In this document: positions 54,685-62,750 of the stretch, one piece after another
Layout: the number at the start of each line of letters is the position of its first letter
Numbering within the stretch: the stretch's first letter is position 1
DNA from: SZUA-309 sp965230005
GTDB lineage: Bacteria > Pseudomonadota > Gammaproteobacteria > Pseudomonadales > Azotimanducaceae
NCBI GenBank assembly: GCA_965230005.1
Contig: OZ245934.1
Location: forward strand, 3,348,001 to 3,412,000
Direction of reading: 5' to 3'
Length of the DNA: 64,000 nucleotides
Translations under genes and position numbers: made by a program
The notes under the pieces: model-generated
Databases searched by the model: none
The model's input: the letters and a program-made list of their open reading frames with translations, nothing else
Told to the model about the DNA's origin: nothing

Positions 54685-55092
54685 TCAGCTCGTCGGCGTC
54701 TCTGCATTCAAGGTGCCCGCACCGGGCGTAAAAAACAGCATCGTTGTACGCGCGTGTGGTCGCGCCGTATGCCAGACGCCTTTCGGCACCACCACATAGG
54801 TGCCTGGTTCCCTCACCCGCAGCACCTCTTCTTCACCATCCTTCATGAGCACGAAGTCTGTGTCGCCCTCGAGCAGGTAGACGAACTCATCACCCACCGG
54901 ATGCACCTCCCAACTTGGCCAGGGCGCTTCGAAGGTGAAAGTCTGGACCAGCACGTGGCCACTGAAATCACCGAAATCCGTATCGAGCTCCTGGTAAAAG
55001 TTCGGGCTCACGCGCTTGTTCGTGCCGTTGCCGTCCGGCGCCAGTATGTAGCGCACCTTATCCAGATCGTGAGGGCCGGGGTCGATGGCCAT
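54685..55092 (-). CDS. Cupin-domain protein
   Basis: A 135-residue protein with a single cupin barrel: motif 1 HPVGDEFVYLLEGDTDFVL and motif 2 EPGTYVVVPKGVWHTARPH. Two metal-ligand His (HPVGDE and WHTARPH) and Glu positions are consistent with a metal-binding cupin. No signal peptide. It lies 24 nt downstream of the DUF2461 gene on the same strand and ends 6 nt from the convergent coiled-coil gene. Substrate unknown. Confidence 0.87.
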   Translation of the reverse strand: MAIDPGPHDLDKVRYILAPDGNGTNKRVSPNFYQELDTDFGDFSGHVLVQTFTFEAPWPSWEVHPVGDEFVYLLEGDTDFVLMKDGEEEVLRVREPGTYVVVPKGVWHTARPHARTTMLFFTPGAGTLNAETPTS

Positions 55093-55116
55093 GTGTGGTC
55101 TCCTGTAAAGGGGCTC

Positions 55117-55806
55117 TCAGAACGGGACTTCCAGCGCCGCGCAGAGAAAACCCATGAGCGGCGCCGCCTTTTTGAAAGCACCCGCGCACTGCTTGAGAAA
55201 ATCCCGCTGTTGGATATCCGAGGCAGAGAATTCCGTAGAACCGACGAAGTCCTTGCGCATGAGGTCTTCGATCATCGGATCATCCGCCCGATAGCCTCTC
55301 GGCGGCCGTTTCAGGCTCGTGCCACCGAGGACGTAGAGGTTCCGGAAGCCGCGGGCATCCCGCGCCTTCTGCCAGTCCTTCGGCCGCTCGTGGATGCGCT
55401 CGCGGATCTTCTTCAGGGCGTCCGGTTCCGGCCGCCAGCAGCCGGCAGCAAGAAAGCAGCCGGTGTTGTCGATGTGCAGGTAGAAACCTGGCGCGTGCAC
55501 ATCCTTCGCCTGCTCGTGACGAAACTGAATGCCGATGTTGGTTTTGAAGGGCGTTTTGTCTTTCGAGAAGCGAACGTCGCGATGCGGGCGCATCATGGAC
55601 CCACCCACCTTCTTCGGCACCGCGAGAAAGTGCTCGGAGATCTTCGCGATTTCGGGACCCATGCTGGTGATGAAATCGAGCGATGGTTCGCGCACGACGG
55701 CCTCGTAGCGCGCTTTGTTCTCGTCCCACCAGGCGCGATTGTTGTTTGTCTCGAGCTCATGCAGAAACTCGAGGGTTTCCGCCGGATAGCCTTTGAACAC
55801 CGGCAC
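55117..55806 (-). CDS. DUF2461 / TIGR02453 family protein
   Basis: A 229-residue cytoplasmic protein with the DUF2461 pattern: FLHELETNNNRAWWDENKARYE at the N-terminus, then RPHRDVRFSKDKTPFKTNIGIQF, FYLHIDNTGCFLAAGCWRPEPDAL and LKRPPRGYRADDPMIEDLMRKDF. The family is widespread and of unknown function. Length matches the family. It is followed by the cupin gene and preceded by the small cytochrome gene on the same strand. Confidence 0.92.
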   Translation of the reverse strand: MPVFKGYPAETLEFLHELETNNNRAWWDENKARYEAVVREPSLDFITSMGPEIAKISEHFLAVPKKVGGSMMRPHRDVRFSKDKTPFKTNIGIQFRHEQAKDVHAPGFYLHIDNTGCFLAAGCWRPEPDALKKIRERIHERPKDWQKARDARGFRNLYVLGGTSLKRPPRGYRADDPMIEDLMRKDFVGSTEFSASDIQQRDFLKQCAGAFKKAAPLMGFLCAALEVPF

Positions 55807-55888
55807 GCTGCCCCTCCCTGAGCCCGTCCTCCCGACCCGATTCTAGGCTGGGCGGTTGGCAGAGCGCCAGTCTGACGCCGGGGGCGCC

Positions 55889-56125
55889 CTATTTTCCGGC
55901 TTTCAACGCCTCGAGAAGTGCCTGCACTTCCGCTTCTGTGGCATCGGCAAAGCGCCCGTGGACGGCGAGGTCGGCGTTGGTGAGGGCTGCAAGGAGCGTG
56001 TCCGCATCCAGGTCGGTAAGGTCAGCCGCGACATGACACATAGCGCAGTCGGTGGGCTCCAGGGCAAAGGCTTGCGACGCGGCAAAGAGCAGCGTCGAGA
56101 GCAAAGCGAGGTGGAATTTGTTCAT
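55889..56125 (-). CDS. Small periplasmic monohaem c-type cytochrome
   Basis: A 78-residue protein with a signal peptide (FHLALLSTLLFAASQAFAL) and one CxxCH haem site (DCAMCHVA) at the start of a mature part of about 60 residues. A Met suitable as sixth ligand is not evident in the mature part after the haem site, so ligation may be unusual. The frame opens upstream at 56194, but the ATG at 56125 begins the signal peptide. It is divergent from nqrA. A role in periplasmic electron transfer is inferred. Confidence 0.75.
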   Translation of the reverse strand: MNKFHLALLSTLLFAASQAFALEPTDCAMCHVAADLTDLDADTLLAALTNADLAVHGRFADATEAEVQALLEALKAGK

Positions 56126-56254
56126 AGGTTCGTCCAGGCAGTTTGCAGTACTAAGTACCACATTCGACGCGGCAGCGCTGCCGAGTGCAGCCACCGTTCA
56201 GACCAGGCACTATTACCCGTAATATCCGGGGAAACGGGCAGGAAACAGGACGCC
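56126..56254. promoter_or_regulatory. Divergent control region of nqr operon and cytochrome gene, with three palindromes
   Basis: This 129-nt region holds three perfect short palindromes: GTACTAAGTAC (56148-56158), GGCAGCGCTGCC (56171-56182) and ATTACCCGTAAT (56212-56223). The last ends 31 nt before the nqrA GTG start. They are candidate operators or promoter elements. I cannot tie them to a known regulator. Confidence 0.4.
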
Positions 56255-57598
56255 GTGCAGTTCAGGATCAGGCGTGGCTTGGACATTCCGATCGCTGGCG
56301 CCCCGGCAGCGGAAGTTGAGGCGGGTACCACGATACGCAGCGTAGCTCTGCTTGGCGCCGATCACATCGGCCTGGAGCCGCGCATGCTGGTGCAGGTGGG
56401 CGACCGGGTAACCGCGGGCCAACCGCTGCTGCAACACAAGCGGGATCCAGCGGTCGTCTATGCCGCACCGGGCACCGGTACGGTGAGCGCCATCCACCGC
56501 GGCGCTCGACGGGTGCTGAAGTCTGTCGTGGTTGATCTCGACCCTGCATCGGACAATATCAGCACAGCCGCTGCACAGGCAGAAACCGGTACGGTCCGGG
56601 GGAGGTTGCTCGCCAGCGGCCTCTGGCCCGCGTTTCGCACCCGCCCTTTCAGTCACGTTCCGCATTCAGAAGCGGTGCCGGACGCCATCTTCGTGACTGC
56701 CATGGATTCACGACCCCTGGCCGCAGACCCGCTGCCGATCATTCAGGACCAGCAGGCCGCCTTCATGGTCGGCCTCGAAGCGCTGACGCACCTGGGCGAC
56801 GGCCCGGTTTACGTCTGCAAGAGCGCCGACGCCGAGTCGCTGTCCGTACCAGCAGGCGTCACTCAAGCAAGCTTTGCAGGCCCGCACCCCGCAGGCCTGC
56901 CGGGGACGCACATTCATCACCTGCATCCCGTCGGGGCAGGACGCTCGGTCTGGCACGTCGGCTATCAGGACGTCATCGCCATCGGTCATCTGCTCGATGG
57001 CCGTGTGCTGCATCACGAACGGGTAGTGGCTCTTGGCGGCACCGGATTCGAGCGACCACGCCTGATACGCACCCGGCTCGGTGCGGCCATCGAGGAACTC
57101 ACCGCCGGTGAATGCACCGTCGCCGACGACGCTTTCGACAGCCCGCGCCTCATCTCCGGGTCCGTGCTCGACGGTCGCACTGCCGAGGGTTCTGAGGCCT
57201 GGCTCGGTCGTCACCATCTGCAGATCACGGCCCTGCCTCGACCGCGACCCGGGCGGACCCTGCGCTGGCGACGGCTTCTGGAAGGCCGCTTCAGCTTCGC
57301 CGGCACCTTCGCCCGGGCCACGGGCGGACGCGCCCGGGTGCCTTTCGATACGGATCAGAACGGCCGCGCGACGGCGCTCGTACCCCTGGATGCCTTCGAG
57401 AAACTGCTCCCCCTCGACATGCTGGCCGAGCCGCTGCTGCGCGCCCTGCTGGTGGGCGATACGGATCAGGCCCAGGCGCTCGGCGCCCTCGAGCTCGACG
57501 AGGAGGACCTCGCCCTCTGCTCCTTCATCTGCCCCGGTAAGAACGACTATGGGTCCGTGCTGCGCATCAATCTCGACACCATTGAGCGTGAGGGCTAG
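56255..57598 (+). CDS. nqrA: Na+-translocating NADH:quinone reductase subunit A
   Basis: The peripheral cytoplasmic subunit of the Na+-pumping NADH:ubiquinone reductase. The protein starts VQFRIRRGLDIPIAGAP and has QVGDRVTAGQPLLQHKRDPAVVYAAPGTGTV, FRTRPFSHVP, GTHIHHLHPVG and LCSFICPGKNDYGSVLR, all typical of NqrA. With the GTG at 56255 (CAGGA 4 nt upstream) it has 447 residues, the usual size. The open frame reaches back to 55856, but those residues are unlike any NqrA. nqrB starts at the very next base. Confidence 0.95.
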   Translation: MQFRIRRGLDIPIAGAPAAEVEAGTTIRSVALLGADHIGLEPRMLVQVGDRVTAGQPLLQHKRDPAVVYAAPGTGTVSAIHRGARRVLKSVVVDLDPASDNISTAAAQAETGTVRGRLLASGLWPAFRTRPFSHVPHSEAVPDAIFVTAMDSRPLAADPLPIIQDQQAAFMVGLEALTHLGDGPVYVCKSADAESLSVPAGVTQASFAGPHPAGLPGTHIHHLHPVGAGRSVWHVGYQDVIAIGHLLDGRVLHHERVVALGGTGFERPRLIRTRLGAAIEELTAGECTVADDAFDSPRLISGSVLDGRTAEGSEAWLGRHHLQITALPRPRPGRTLRWRRLLEGRFSFAGTFARATGGRARVPFDTDQNGRATALVPLDAFEKLLPLDMLAEPLLRALLVGDTDQAQALGALELDEEDLALCSFICPGKNDYGSVLRINLDTIEREG

Positions 57599-58825
57599 AT
57601 GGCACAGCGATCCGGACAGCTGGATGCCTATCTCAATGCGCTGCGGGTGCTCTGGGATCGCTTCCTCTGGAGCCGCTATCGGCCGACGCTGACCGCGCCG
57701 CACGTCCGCGACCGGAACAACACCCAGCGGCTGCTCAACAACTTCGTGATCGCCTCGATTCCCTGTGCGCTCATCGGCTGCTGGAATCTCGGTGACCAGA
57801 TACACGTGACCCTGGAACTGCTGGGCCGGAGCGAGCTCGAAGGCTGGCGGGCTCAACTCATGCACGCGCTTGGCCTCGATTTCGATCCCAGCTCCATCGG
57901 CGCCGGGCTGATGCATGGCCTGCTCTACTTCGTCCCGATCCTGCTCACGGCACTGCTCGCCGGGGCACTCTGCGAAGTGCTCTTCGCCGTAGGCCGCAAC
58001 AAGCCGGTCGACGAAGGACTGCTGTCGAACGCCTGGCTGTTCAGTCTGATACTACCGCCGAGCATTGCCCTTCCGCAGGTGGCGCTCGGCATGATCTTCG
58101 CCATGGTCGTGGCCAAGGGGATCTTCGGCGGTACCGGCCGCTATATCGTCAGCCCGCCGGTGCTCGGCCTCAGCTTCTTGACCTTTTCATACTCTAGCGT
58201 GCTCTTCGGCGCCGATACCTGGGTCCCCGTACCCGGCTTCGAGGATCTCACCACCATCGAAATCGCCGTGCTGGAAGGGGGCGTGCGCGGGCTGGAACTC
58301 GTCGACTACAGCTGGCTGCAGCTCTTCATCGGCAACCAGCCAGGTCCCATCGGCGTAACCTCTGCCCTGGCCTGCCTGCTTGGCGCTGCCTGGCTCATTT
58401 ACACGGGTTCCGGCTCCTGGCGGATCATGGCCGGCTCCGCCATCGGCATGGTGCTGTCCGTGAGCTTCCTGCAGGCCATCGGTCCCGCAGACGATCCACT
58501 CTTCGATACACCCTGGTACTGGCATGCGGTCATCGGCGGCTGGGCCTTCGGGACCGTGTTTCTGGCCACGGACCCGATGGCAGCGGCGACTACCAGAGCC
58601 GGGCGCTGGGTCTTCGGGGTGATGGTGGGGCTCCTCACCATACTGGTACGGCTCACCAATCCGGCCTATTTCGAAGGTGTCGTCTTCGCGATCCTGCTGG
58701 CAAGCATTTTTGCACCGCTGTGCGACTACTTTGTCGTGGAGCGAAACATCAAGCGCCGTCAGGCACGGCTCACCGCCGCCGACACAACCGGCGCAGGCGA
58801 AGAGCACCGGGAGGCCGCAGCATGA
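57599..58825 (+). CDS. nqrB: Na+-translocating NADH:quinone reductase subunit B
   Basis: A membrane subunit carrying covalent FMN and riboflavin. The 408 residues contain an N-terminal soluble stretch, HVRDRNNTQRLLNNFVIASIPCALIGCWNLG, the long multi-helix body (PIGVTSALACLLGAAWLIYTGSGSWRIMAGSAIG), and DPMAAATTRAGRWVFGVMVGLLTILVRL. The Thr in GVTSALA is at the place of the covalent-flavin Thr in NqrB/RnfD relatives (usually GETS); its role here is inferred. The ATG immediately follows the nqrA stop and the end overlaps nqrC by 4 nt. Confidence 0.95.
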   Translation: MAQRSGQLDAYLNALRVLWDRFLWSRYRPTLTAPHVRDRNNTQRLLNNFVIASIPCALIGCWNLGDQIHVTLELLGRSELEGWRAQLMHALGLDFDPSSIGAGLMHGLLYFVPILLTALLAGALCEVLFAVGRNKPVDEGLLSNAWLFSLILPPSIALPQVALGMIFAMVVAKGIFGGTGRYIVSPPVLGLSFLTFSYSSVLFGADTWVPVPGFEDLTTIEIAVLEGGVRGLELVDYSWLQLFIGNQPGPIGVTSALACLLGAAWLIYTGSGSWRIMAGSAIGMVLSVSFLQAIGPADDPLFDTPWYWHAVIGGWAFGTVFLATDPMAAATTRAGRWVFGVMVGLLTILVRLTNPAYFEGVVFAILLASIFAPLCDYFVVERNIKRRQARLTAADTTGAGEEHREAAA

Positions 58826-59634
58826 CGGAAACACCGGTCCGTTCGCTCCTGATTCTGCTCACGGTGGCCCTCACCTGCTCAGTGCTCGTCAGCGTGTCCG
58901 CCATCATGCTGCGGCCGATTCAGCTGCAGAACGAGCTGATTCAGCGCTACCGCAACATCGTGGCGCTGACCGGCCTCGTGCCGATCGACGAGCGGCTGAG
59001 CGACGAGCAGATCCTGAACGCGGTCACGGCACTCGACGTCCGTGTGGTGAACCTGAACACGGGTCGCTTCGAGCCAGCCATCGATCCCGACACCGTGAAT
59101 GCGCGAGCGGCCCTCAGCAATCCGGAGGCATCCGTGGCAATTCCGTCGGACGCAGATACCGCACGACTCGGACGGCGGGCCGTGCACGAGGTGGTGTATC
59201 TCGTCTGGGACGACGACCGCCTGGATCGGATCATCCTGCCCATCAGCGGTCAGGGCATGTGGTCGACGCTGTTCGGTTTTCTGGCTCTGGAGGGCGACCT
59301 CAACACGATTGCCGCTGTGACCTTCTATGAACAGGCGGAAACAGCCGGACTCGGGGATCAGATACAGGATCCAGCCTGGAACGCCCGCTGGACCGGCCGG
59401 AGGCTCTTCAGCAGCGGCGGCGACTTTCGCTTCCGCATCGCCAGCGGCGTGGTGGATGACAGCAGTGCCGCGGCGACGCATGAGGTGGACGGCCTGTCTG
59501 GAGCGACGGTCACGGCAAACGCCGTGGCTGCGCTGGTACGCTTCTGGTTCTCGGCCGAAGGCTTCGGCCGGTTCATCACTTACCTGGGAAGCAATCCACC
59601 GCTGCGACCAGAGCCGGACGCGGGAGCAGACTGA
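58822..59634 (+). CDS. nqrC: Na+-translocating NADH:quinone reductase subunit C
   Basis: A 270-residue subunit with one N-terminal membrane helix (SLLILLTVALTCSVLVSVSAIML) and a periplasmic FMN domain. The flavinylation motif SGAT is intact (VDGLSGATVTANAV), where ApbE attaches FMN to the Thr. DRIILPISGQGMWSTLFGFLAL and FYEQAETAGLGD are family landmarks. The ATG at 58822 overlaps the nqrB stop (ATGA); the open frame further upstream is not part of the protein. No apbE gene is present in this window. Confidence 0.95.
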   Translation: MTETPVRSLLILLTVALTCSVLVSVSAIMLRPIQLQNELIQRYRNIVALTGLVPIDERLSDEQILNAVTALDVRVVNLNTGRFEPAIDPDTVNARAALSNPEASVAIPSDADTARLGRRAVHEVVYLVWDDDRLDRIILPISGQGMWSTLFGFLALEGDLNTIAAVTFYEQAETAGLGDQIQDPAWNARWTGRRLFSSGGDFRFRIASGVVDDSSAAATHEVDGLSGATVTANAVAALVRFWFSAEGFGRFITYLGSNPPLRPEPDAGAD

Positions 59635-60326
59635 TGGCAGTCAAGGAAACACTGCTCGATCCCCTGGTGAGCCGGAACCCCGTGACCCTGCAGGTGCTCG
59701 GCATCTGTTCGGCGCTGGCCATCACCAACTCCCTCAACACTGCCCTCGTGATGGGTGTCTCACTGACGGCCGTGCTCGTCTTCTCCAACGCCGCCATCAG
59801 TCTGATCCGCAACTACATCCCGAACTCGCTGCGCATCATCATTCAGGTGACGATCATCGCCACCGGGGTGATCGTGGTGGACCAGGTGCTGCAGGCCTTC
59901 GCCCCGGACGTGGCGCGGACCCTCTCGGTCTTCATCAGCCTGATCGTAACCAACTGTATCGTGCTCGGACGGGCCGAGGCCTTTGCCGTAAAAAACACGG
60001 TCCCCATGAGCGTGCTGGATGGGATCGGAAACGGCCTGGGCTATACGCTGGTACTGGCGGTGGTGGCCTTCATCCGGGAGCTGTTCGGCGCAGGTTCAGT
60101 GCTCGGATTTCCAGTGCTGCCTCTGCTTGCCGATGGCGGTTGGTATCTGCCGAATTCGCTCATGCTGCTGCCCCCGAGCGCCTTCTTCATCATCGGTTTT
60201 CTCATCTGGGCCATTCGCGCCTGGAAGCCCGATCAGGTCGAAGCCCGCGAATTCAAAGACGTCGACACGCGGGAAATCCCCGATGAACGTCCCGGAGACA
60301 TTGTTGCCGCAAGGAACTCCGCATGA
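59634..60326 (+). CDS. nqrD: Na+-translocating NADH:quinone reductase subunit D
   Basis: A 230-residue, six-helix membrane subunit of the RnfE/NqrD family, with DPLVSRNPVTLQVLGICSALAITN, VTNCIVLGRAEAFA and LDGIGNGLGYTLVL. Cys25 and Cys108 sit in the half-membrane motifs that, together with the corresponding NqrE cysteines, bind the iron centre within the membrane. Start overlaps the nqrC stop by one base; end overlaps nqrE by 4 nt. Confidence 0.96.
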   Translation: MAVKETLLDPLVSRNPVTLQVLGICSALAITNSLNTALVMGVSLTAVLVFSNAAISLIRNYIPNSLRIIIQVTIIATGVIVVDQVLQAFAPDVARTLSVFISLIVTNCIVLGRAEAFAVKNTVPMSVLDGIGNGLGYTLVLAVVAFIRELFGAGSVLGFPVLPLLADGGWYLPNSLMLLPPSAFFIIGFLIWAIRAWKPDQVEAREFKDVDTREIPDERPGDIVAARNSA

Positions 60327-60931
60327 GCGAGCTCTTCGACATCTTCCTTCGAGCCGTGCTCATCGAGAACCTGGCCCTCGCCTTCTTTCTCGGCATGTGC
60401 ACGTTCCTGGCTGTCTCCAAGCAGGTGAAAACCACCCTCGGGCTGGGTGCCGCCGTGATCGTCGTGGAAACCATCAGCGTGCCGCTGAACAATCTCATCT
60501 ACAACAATCTGCTGCGCGAAGGCGCGCTCGCCTGGGCCGGGCTCGGGCACCTGGACTTCAGCTTTCTCGGCCTGATCAGCTATATCGGCGTGATTGCCGC
60601 TATGGTCCAGATCCTGGAGATGTTCCTGTCGCGATTCCTGCCGGCCCTCTACGCAGCCCTCGGTATCTTTCTGCCGCTCCTGACCGTGAACTGCGCCATC
60701 CTCGGCGCATCACTCTTCATGGTGCAGCGGGACTACGACTTCGCGGAAAGCATGGCCTACGGCTTCGGCGTCGGCGTCGGCTGGGCCCTCGCCATCGTCG
60801 CATTGGCCGGCCTGCGCGAGAAGATGCGCTATTCCGACGTGCCCGAAGGCCTGGAAGGTCTGGGGATCACGTTCGTCACCGTGGGGCTCATGTCGCTTGC
60901 GTTCATGGGCATTTCGGGCATCGAGCTCTAG
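60323..60931 (+). CDS. nqrE: Na+-translocating NADH:quinone reductase subunit E
   Basis: A 202-residue six-helix membrane subunit, the inverted partner of NqrD. It has LIENLALAFFLGMCTFLAVSKQVKTTLGLG with Cys26 and FLPLLTVNCAILGASLFMV with Cys124, the paired membrane cysteines, and ends FVTVGLMSLAFMGISG. It is translationally coupled to nqrD by a 4-nt overlap, and nqrF begins 9 nt after its stop. Confidence 0.96.
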   Translation: MSELFDIFLRAVLIENLALAFFLGMCTFLAVSKQVKTTLGLGAAVIVVETISVPLNNLIYNNLLREGALAWAGLGHLDFSFLGLISYIGVIAAMVQILEMFLSRFLPALYAALGIFLPLLTVNCAILGASLFMVQRDYDFAESMAYGFGVGVGWALAIVALAGLREKMRYSDVPEGLEGLGITFVTVGLMSLAFMGISGIEL

Positions 60932-60940
60932 GAGGAGGAC

Positions 60941-62161
60941 GTGCTGGAAATCATCGTTGCGGTGGCGCTCTTCACGCTCGTCGTGATCACCCTCGGCGTC
61001 ATTATTCTGCTCTCCCGCTCCGCACTGGTACCGAGCGGCGACGTACACATCATCGTCAACGGCGAGCGGGATCTTGAGGTACCGGTCGGCGACAAGCTGC
61101 TGAATGTTCTCACGGGGCAGTCCCTGTTCCTGCCGTCGGCCTGCGGCGGCGGTGGCACCTGCGGGCAGTGCAAGGTGAAGATCCTCGAGGGTGGTGGTGA
61201 GCTCCTGCCCACGGAGAAATCTCACATCAGCAAGCGGGAGGCTCGAGAGGGCGAAAGGCTCGCCTGCCAGGTCAACGTCAACGGCAATCTCGCAATCGAG
61301 GTGCCCGAGGAGGTCTTCGGCGTCAACCGCTGGGAGTGCACGGTCCGCTCCAACGACAACGTGGCAACCTTCATCAAGGAATTCGTACTGGAGTTGCCCC
61401 CAGGCGAGAAGATGGCGTTCCGCGCCGGCGGCTACATTCAGATCGAATGCCCGCCACACCGGCAGCCCTACCGGGACTTCGACATCGCCGACGAATATCG
61501 TGAAGACTGGGAACGCTATCAACTCTTCGAGCTGGAGTCGGTGGTCGAGAAGACCGACCTCAGGGCCTACTCCATGGCCAACTACCCGGAAGAAGACGAC
61601 ATCATCATGCTGAACGTGCGTATTGCGACACCGCCGCCCAACGCGCCGAACGCACCGCCCGGCATCATGTCTTCCTACATCTTCGGCCGGAAGCCCGGCG
61701 ATAAAGTGACCGTGTCCGGCCCCTATGGCGAATTCTTCGCCCGGGATACGGACGCGGAGATGGTCTTTGTCGGCGGCGGCGCCGGTATGGCACCCATGCG
61801 TTCGCACATCTTCGACCAGCTGAAGCGGTTGAACTCGACGCGGAAGATCAGCTTCTGGTACGGCGCCCGGAGCCTCCGGGAAGCCTTCTACGTCGAAGAG
61901 TTCGATGCCCTGGCCGCCGAGCACGCCAATTTCGAGTGGCATCTGGCGCTCTCCGAACCGCTGCCGGAGGACGAGTGGACGGGACTCACCGGCTTCGTCC
62001 ACGACATCCTCCTGCAGAATTACCTGAAGGATCACCCGGCCCCGGAAGACTGCGAGTACTACATGTGCGGCCCGCCGGTCATGAACGCCGCGGTGATCGC
62101 CATGCTCGACGAGCAGGGTGTGAACCGGGACAACATCCTGCTGGACGACTTCGGAGGCTGA
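60941..62161 (+). CDS. nqrF: Na+-translocating NADH:quinone reductase subunit F (NADH dehydrogenase, 2Fe-2S/FAD)
   Basis: The electron-entry subunit: NADH is oxidised on FAD and electrons pass to a 2Fe-2S centre. 406 residues with an N-terminal membrane helix, the ferredoxin cluster Cys68, Cys74, Cys77 and Cys109 (ACGGGGTCGQCKV ... RLACQV), the FAD motif RAYSMANYP, the NAD motif FVGGGAGMAPMRS and the C-terminal YYMCGPPVM ... LLDDFGG. Translation begins at GTG 60941 with a strong GGAGGA just upstream. Standard length and order for nqrF. Confidence 0.97.
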   Translation: MLEIIVAVALFTLVVITLGVIILLSRSALVPSGDVHIIVNGERDLEVPVGDKLLNVLTGQSLFLPSACGGGGTCGQCKVKILEGGGELLPTEKSHISKREAREGERLACQVNVNGNLAIEVPEEVFGVNRWECTVRSNDNVATFIKEFVLELPPGEKMAFRAGGYIQIECPPHRQPYRDFDIADEYREDWERYQLFELESVVEKTDLRAYSMANYPEEDDIIMLNVRIATPPPNAPNAPPGIMSSYIFGRKPGDKVTVSGPYGEFFARDTDAEMVFVGGGAGMAPMRSHIFDQLKRLNSTRKISFWYGARSLREAFYVEEFDALAAEHANFEWHLALSEPLPEDEWTGLTGFVHDILLQNYLKDHPAPEDCEYYMCGPPVMNAAVIAMLDEQGVNRDNILLDDFGG

Positions 62162-62162
62162 C

Positions 62163-62363
62163 ATGGAGATCCTGATCGGCAGCGTAGTGGCTTTCCTTGC
62201 AGTGACCGGGCTGCTGTTACTTGTACAGATGCTGCGCCGGGCGCCCATGCCCGTGGGCTGCACGCCGGTGAACGGCACCTGCTGCCGCAACCCGGACGGT
62301 TGCACAGCGAGTGGTCGGAGCACGAACGCCCCAGGGCCGGGGGTGCATCATGCTGATCCGTGA
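62163..62363 (+). CDS. nqrM: NqrM-like Na+-NQR maturation protein
   Basis: A 66-residue protein with one membrane helix (IGSVVAFLAVTGLLLLVQMLRR) and four Cys (33, 40, 41, 47) in GCTPVNGTCCRNPDGC. NqrM proteins, encoded right after nqrF, have one helix and four conserved cysteines and deliver iron to NqrD/NqrE. The cysteine spacing and flanking residues differ from the usual form and the helix-proximal GRKPI motif is absent, so it is a divergent member. It starts 1 nt after the nqrF stop; its tail overlaps the CBS gene start by 14 nt. Confidence 0.75.
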   Translation: MEILIGSVVAFLAVTGLLLLVQMLRRAPMPVGCTPVNGTCCRNPDGCTASGRSTNAPGPGVHHADP

Positions 62364-62745
62364 CTACATGACGACAGGCACCCTGGTCACCCTGACCCCC
62401 GGCACAGAAGTGCTGAAGGCTCTGCTGACGCTGGCCGACAACGACATCGCCGGCGCGCCGGTAGTGGACGATGCAGGCCGGGTGGTCGGGATCCTGACTG
62501 AGAAGGACTGCATTCGCAGCGCCCTCGAGGCTACGTATCACTCCGAATATGGCGGCCTCGTTAAAGACTATATGAGTAGGGATGTGGTGTTTCTGAATCC
62601 CGACGACGGTCTGGTGCAGGCGGCCGAGCGCTTTCTCGAATTGCCCTACCATCGTTATCCCGTCATCGAGGACGGGGCGTTGGTGGGTATCATCAGTCGC
62701 CGGGACGTGATTCGGGCGCTTGCCGGCGCCTGGCAGTGGAAGTGA
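62350..62745 (+). CDS. CBS-domain-pair protein
   Basis: A 131-residue protein of two CBS domains: DYMTTGTLVTLTPGTEVLKAL ... GAPVVDDAGRVVGILTEKDC and DYMSRDVVFLNPDDGLVQAAE ... RYPVIEDGALVGIISRRDVIRAL. CBS pairs bind adenosyl ligands and sense energy state. The ATG at 62350 lies inside the nqrM-like gene (14-nt overlap), which argues for translational coupling with the nqr operon. The frame begins earlier at 62311, but those residues are not part of the domain. It could tune the pump or the following cytochrome; that is inference. Confidence 0.88.
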   Translation: MLIRDYMTTGTLVTLTPGTEVLKALLTLADNDIAGAPVVDDAGRVVGILTEKDCIRSALEATYHSEYGGLVKDYMSRDVVFLNPDDGLVQAAERFLELPYHRYPVIEDGALVGIISRRDVIRALAGAWQWK

Positions 62746-62750
62746 GGGTC

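Noticed and set aside
58260..58420. Possible loss of the FMN-attachment Thr in NqrB because the loop reads GVTSALA instead of GETS
   Set aside because: The Thr itself is present; only the preceding Glu is replaced by Val. From memory of the related RnfD/NqrB loops this Thr is the attachment point, so I see no firm sign of lost flavinylation.
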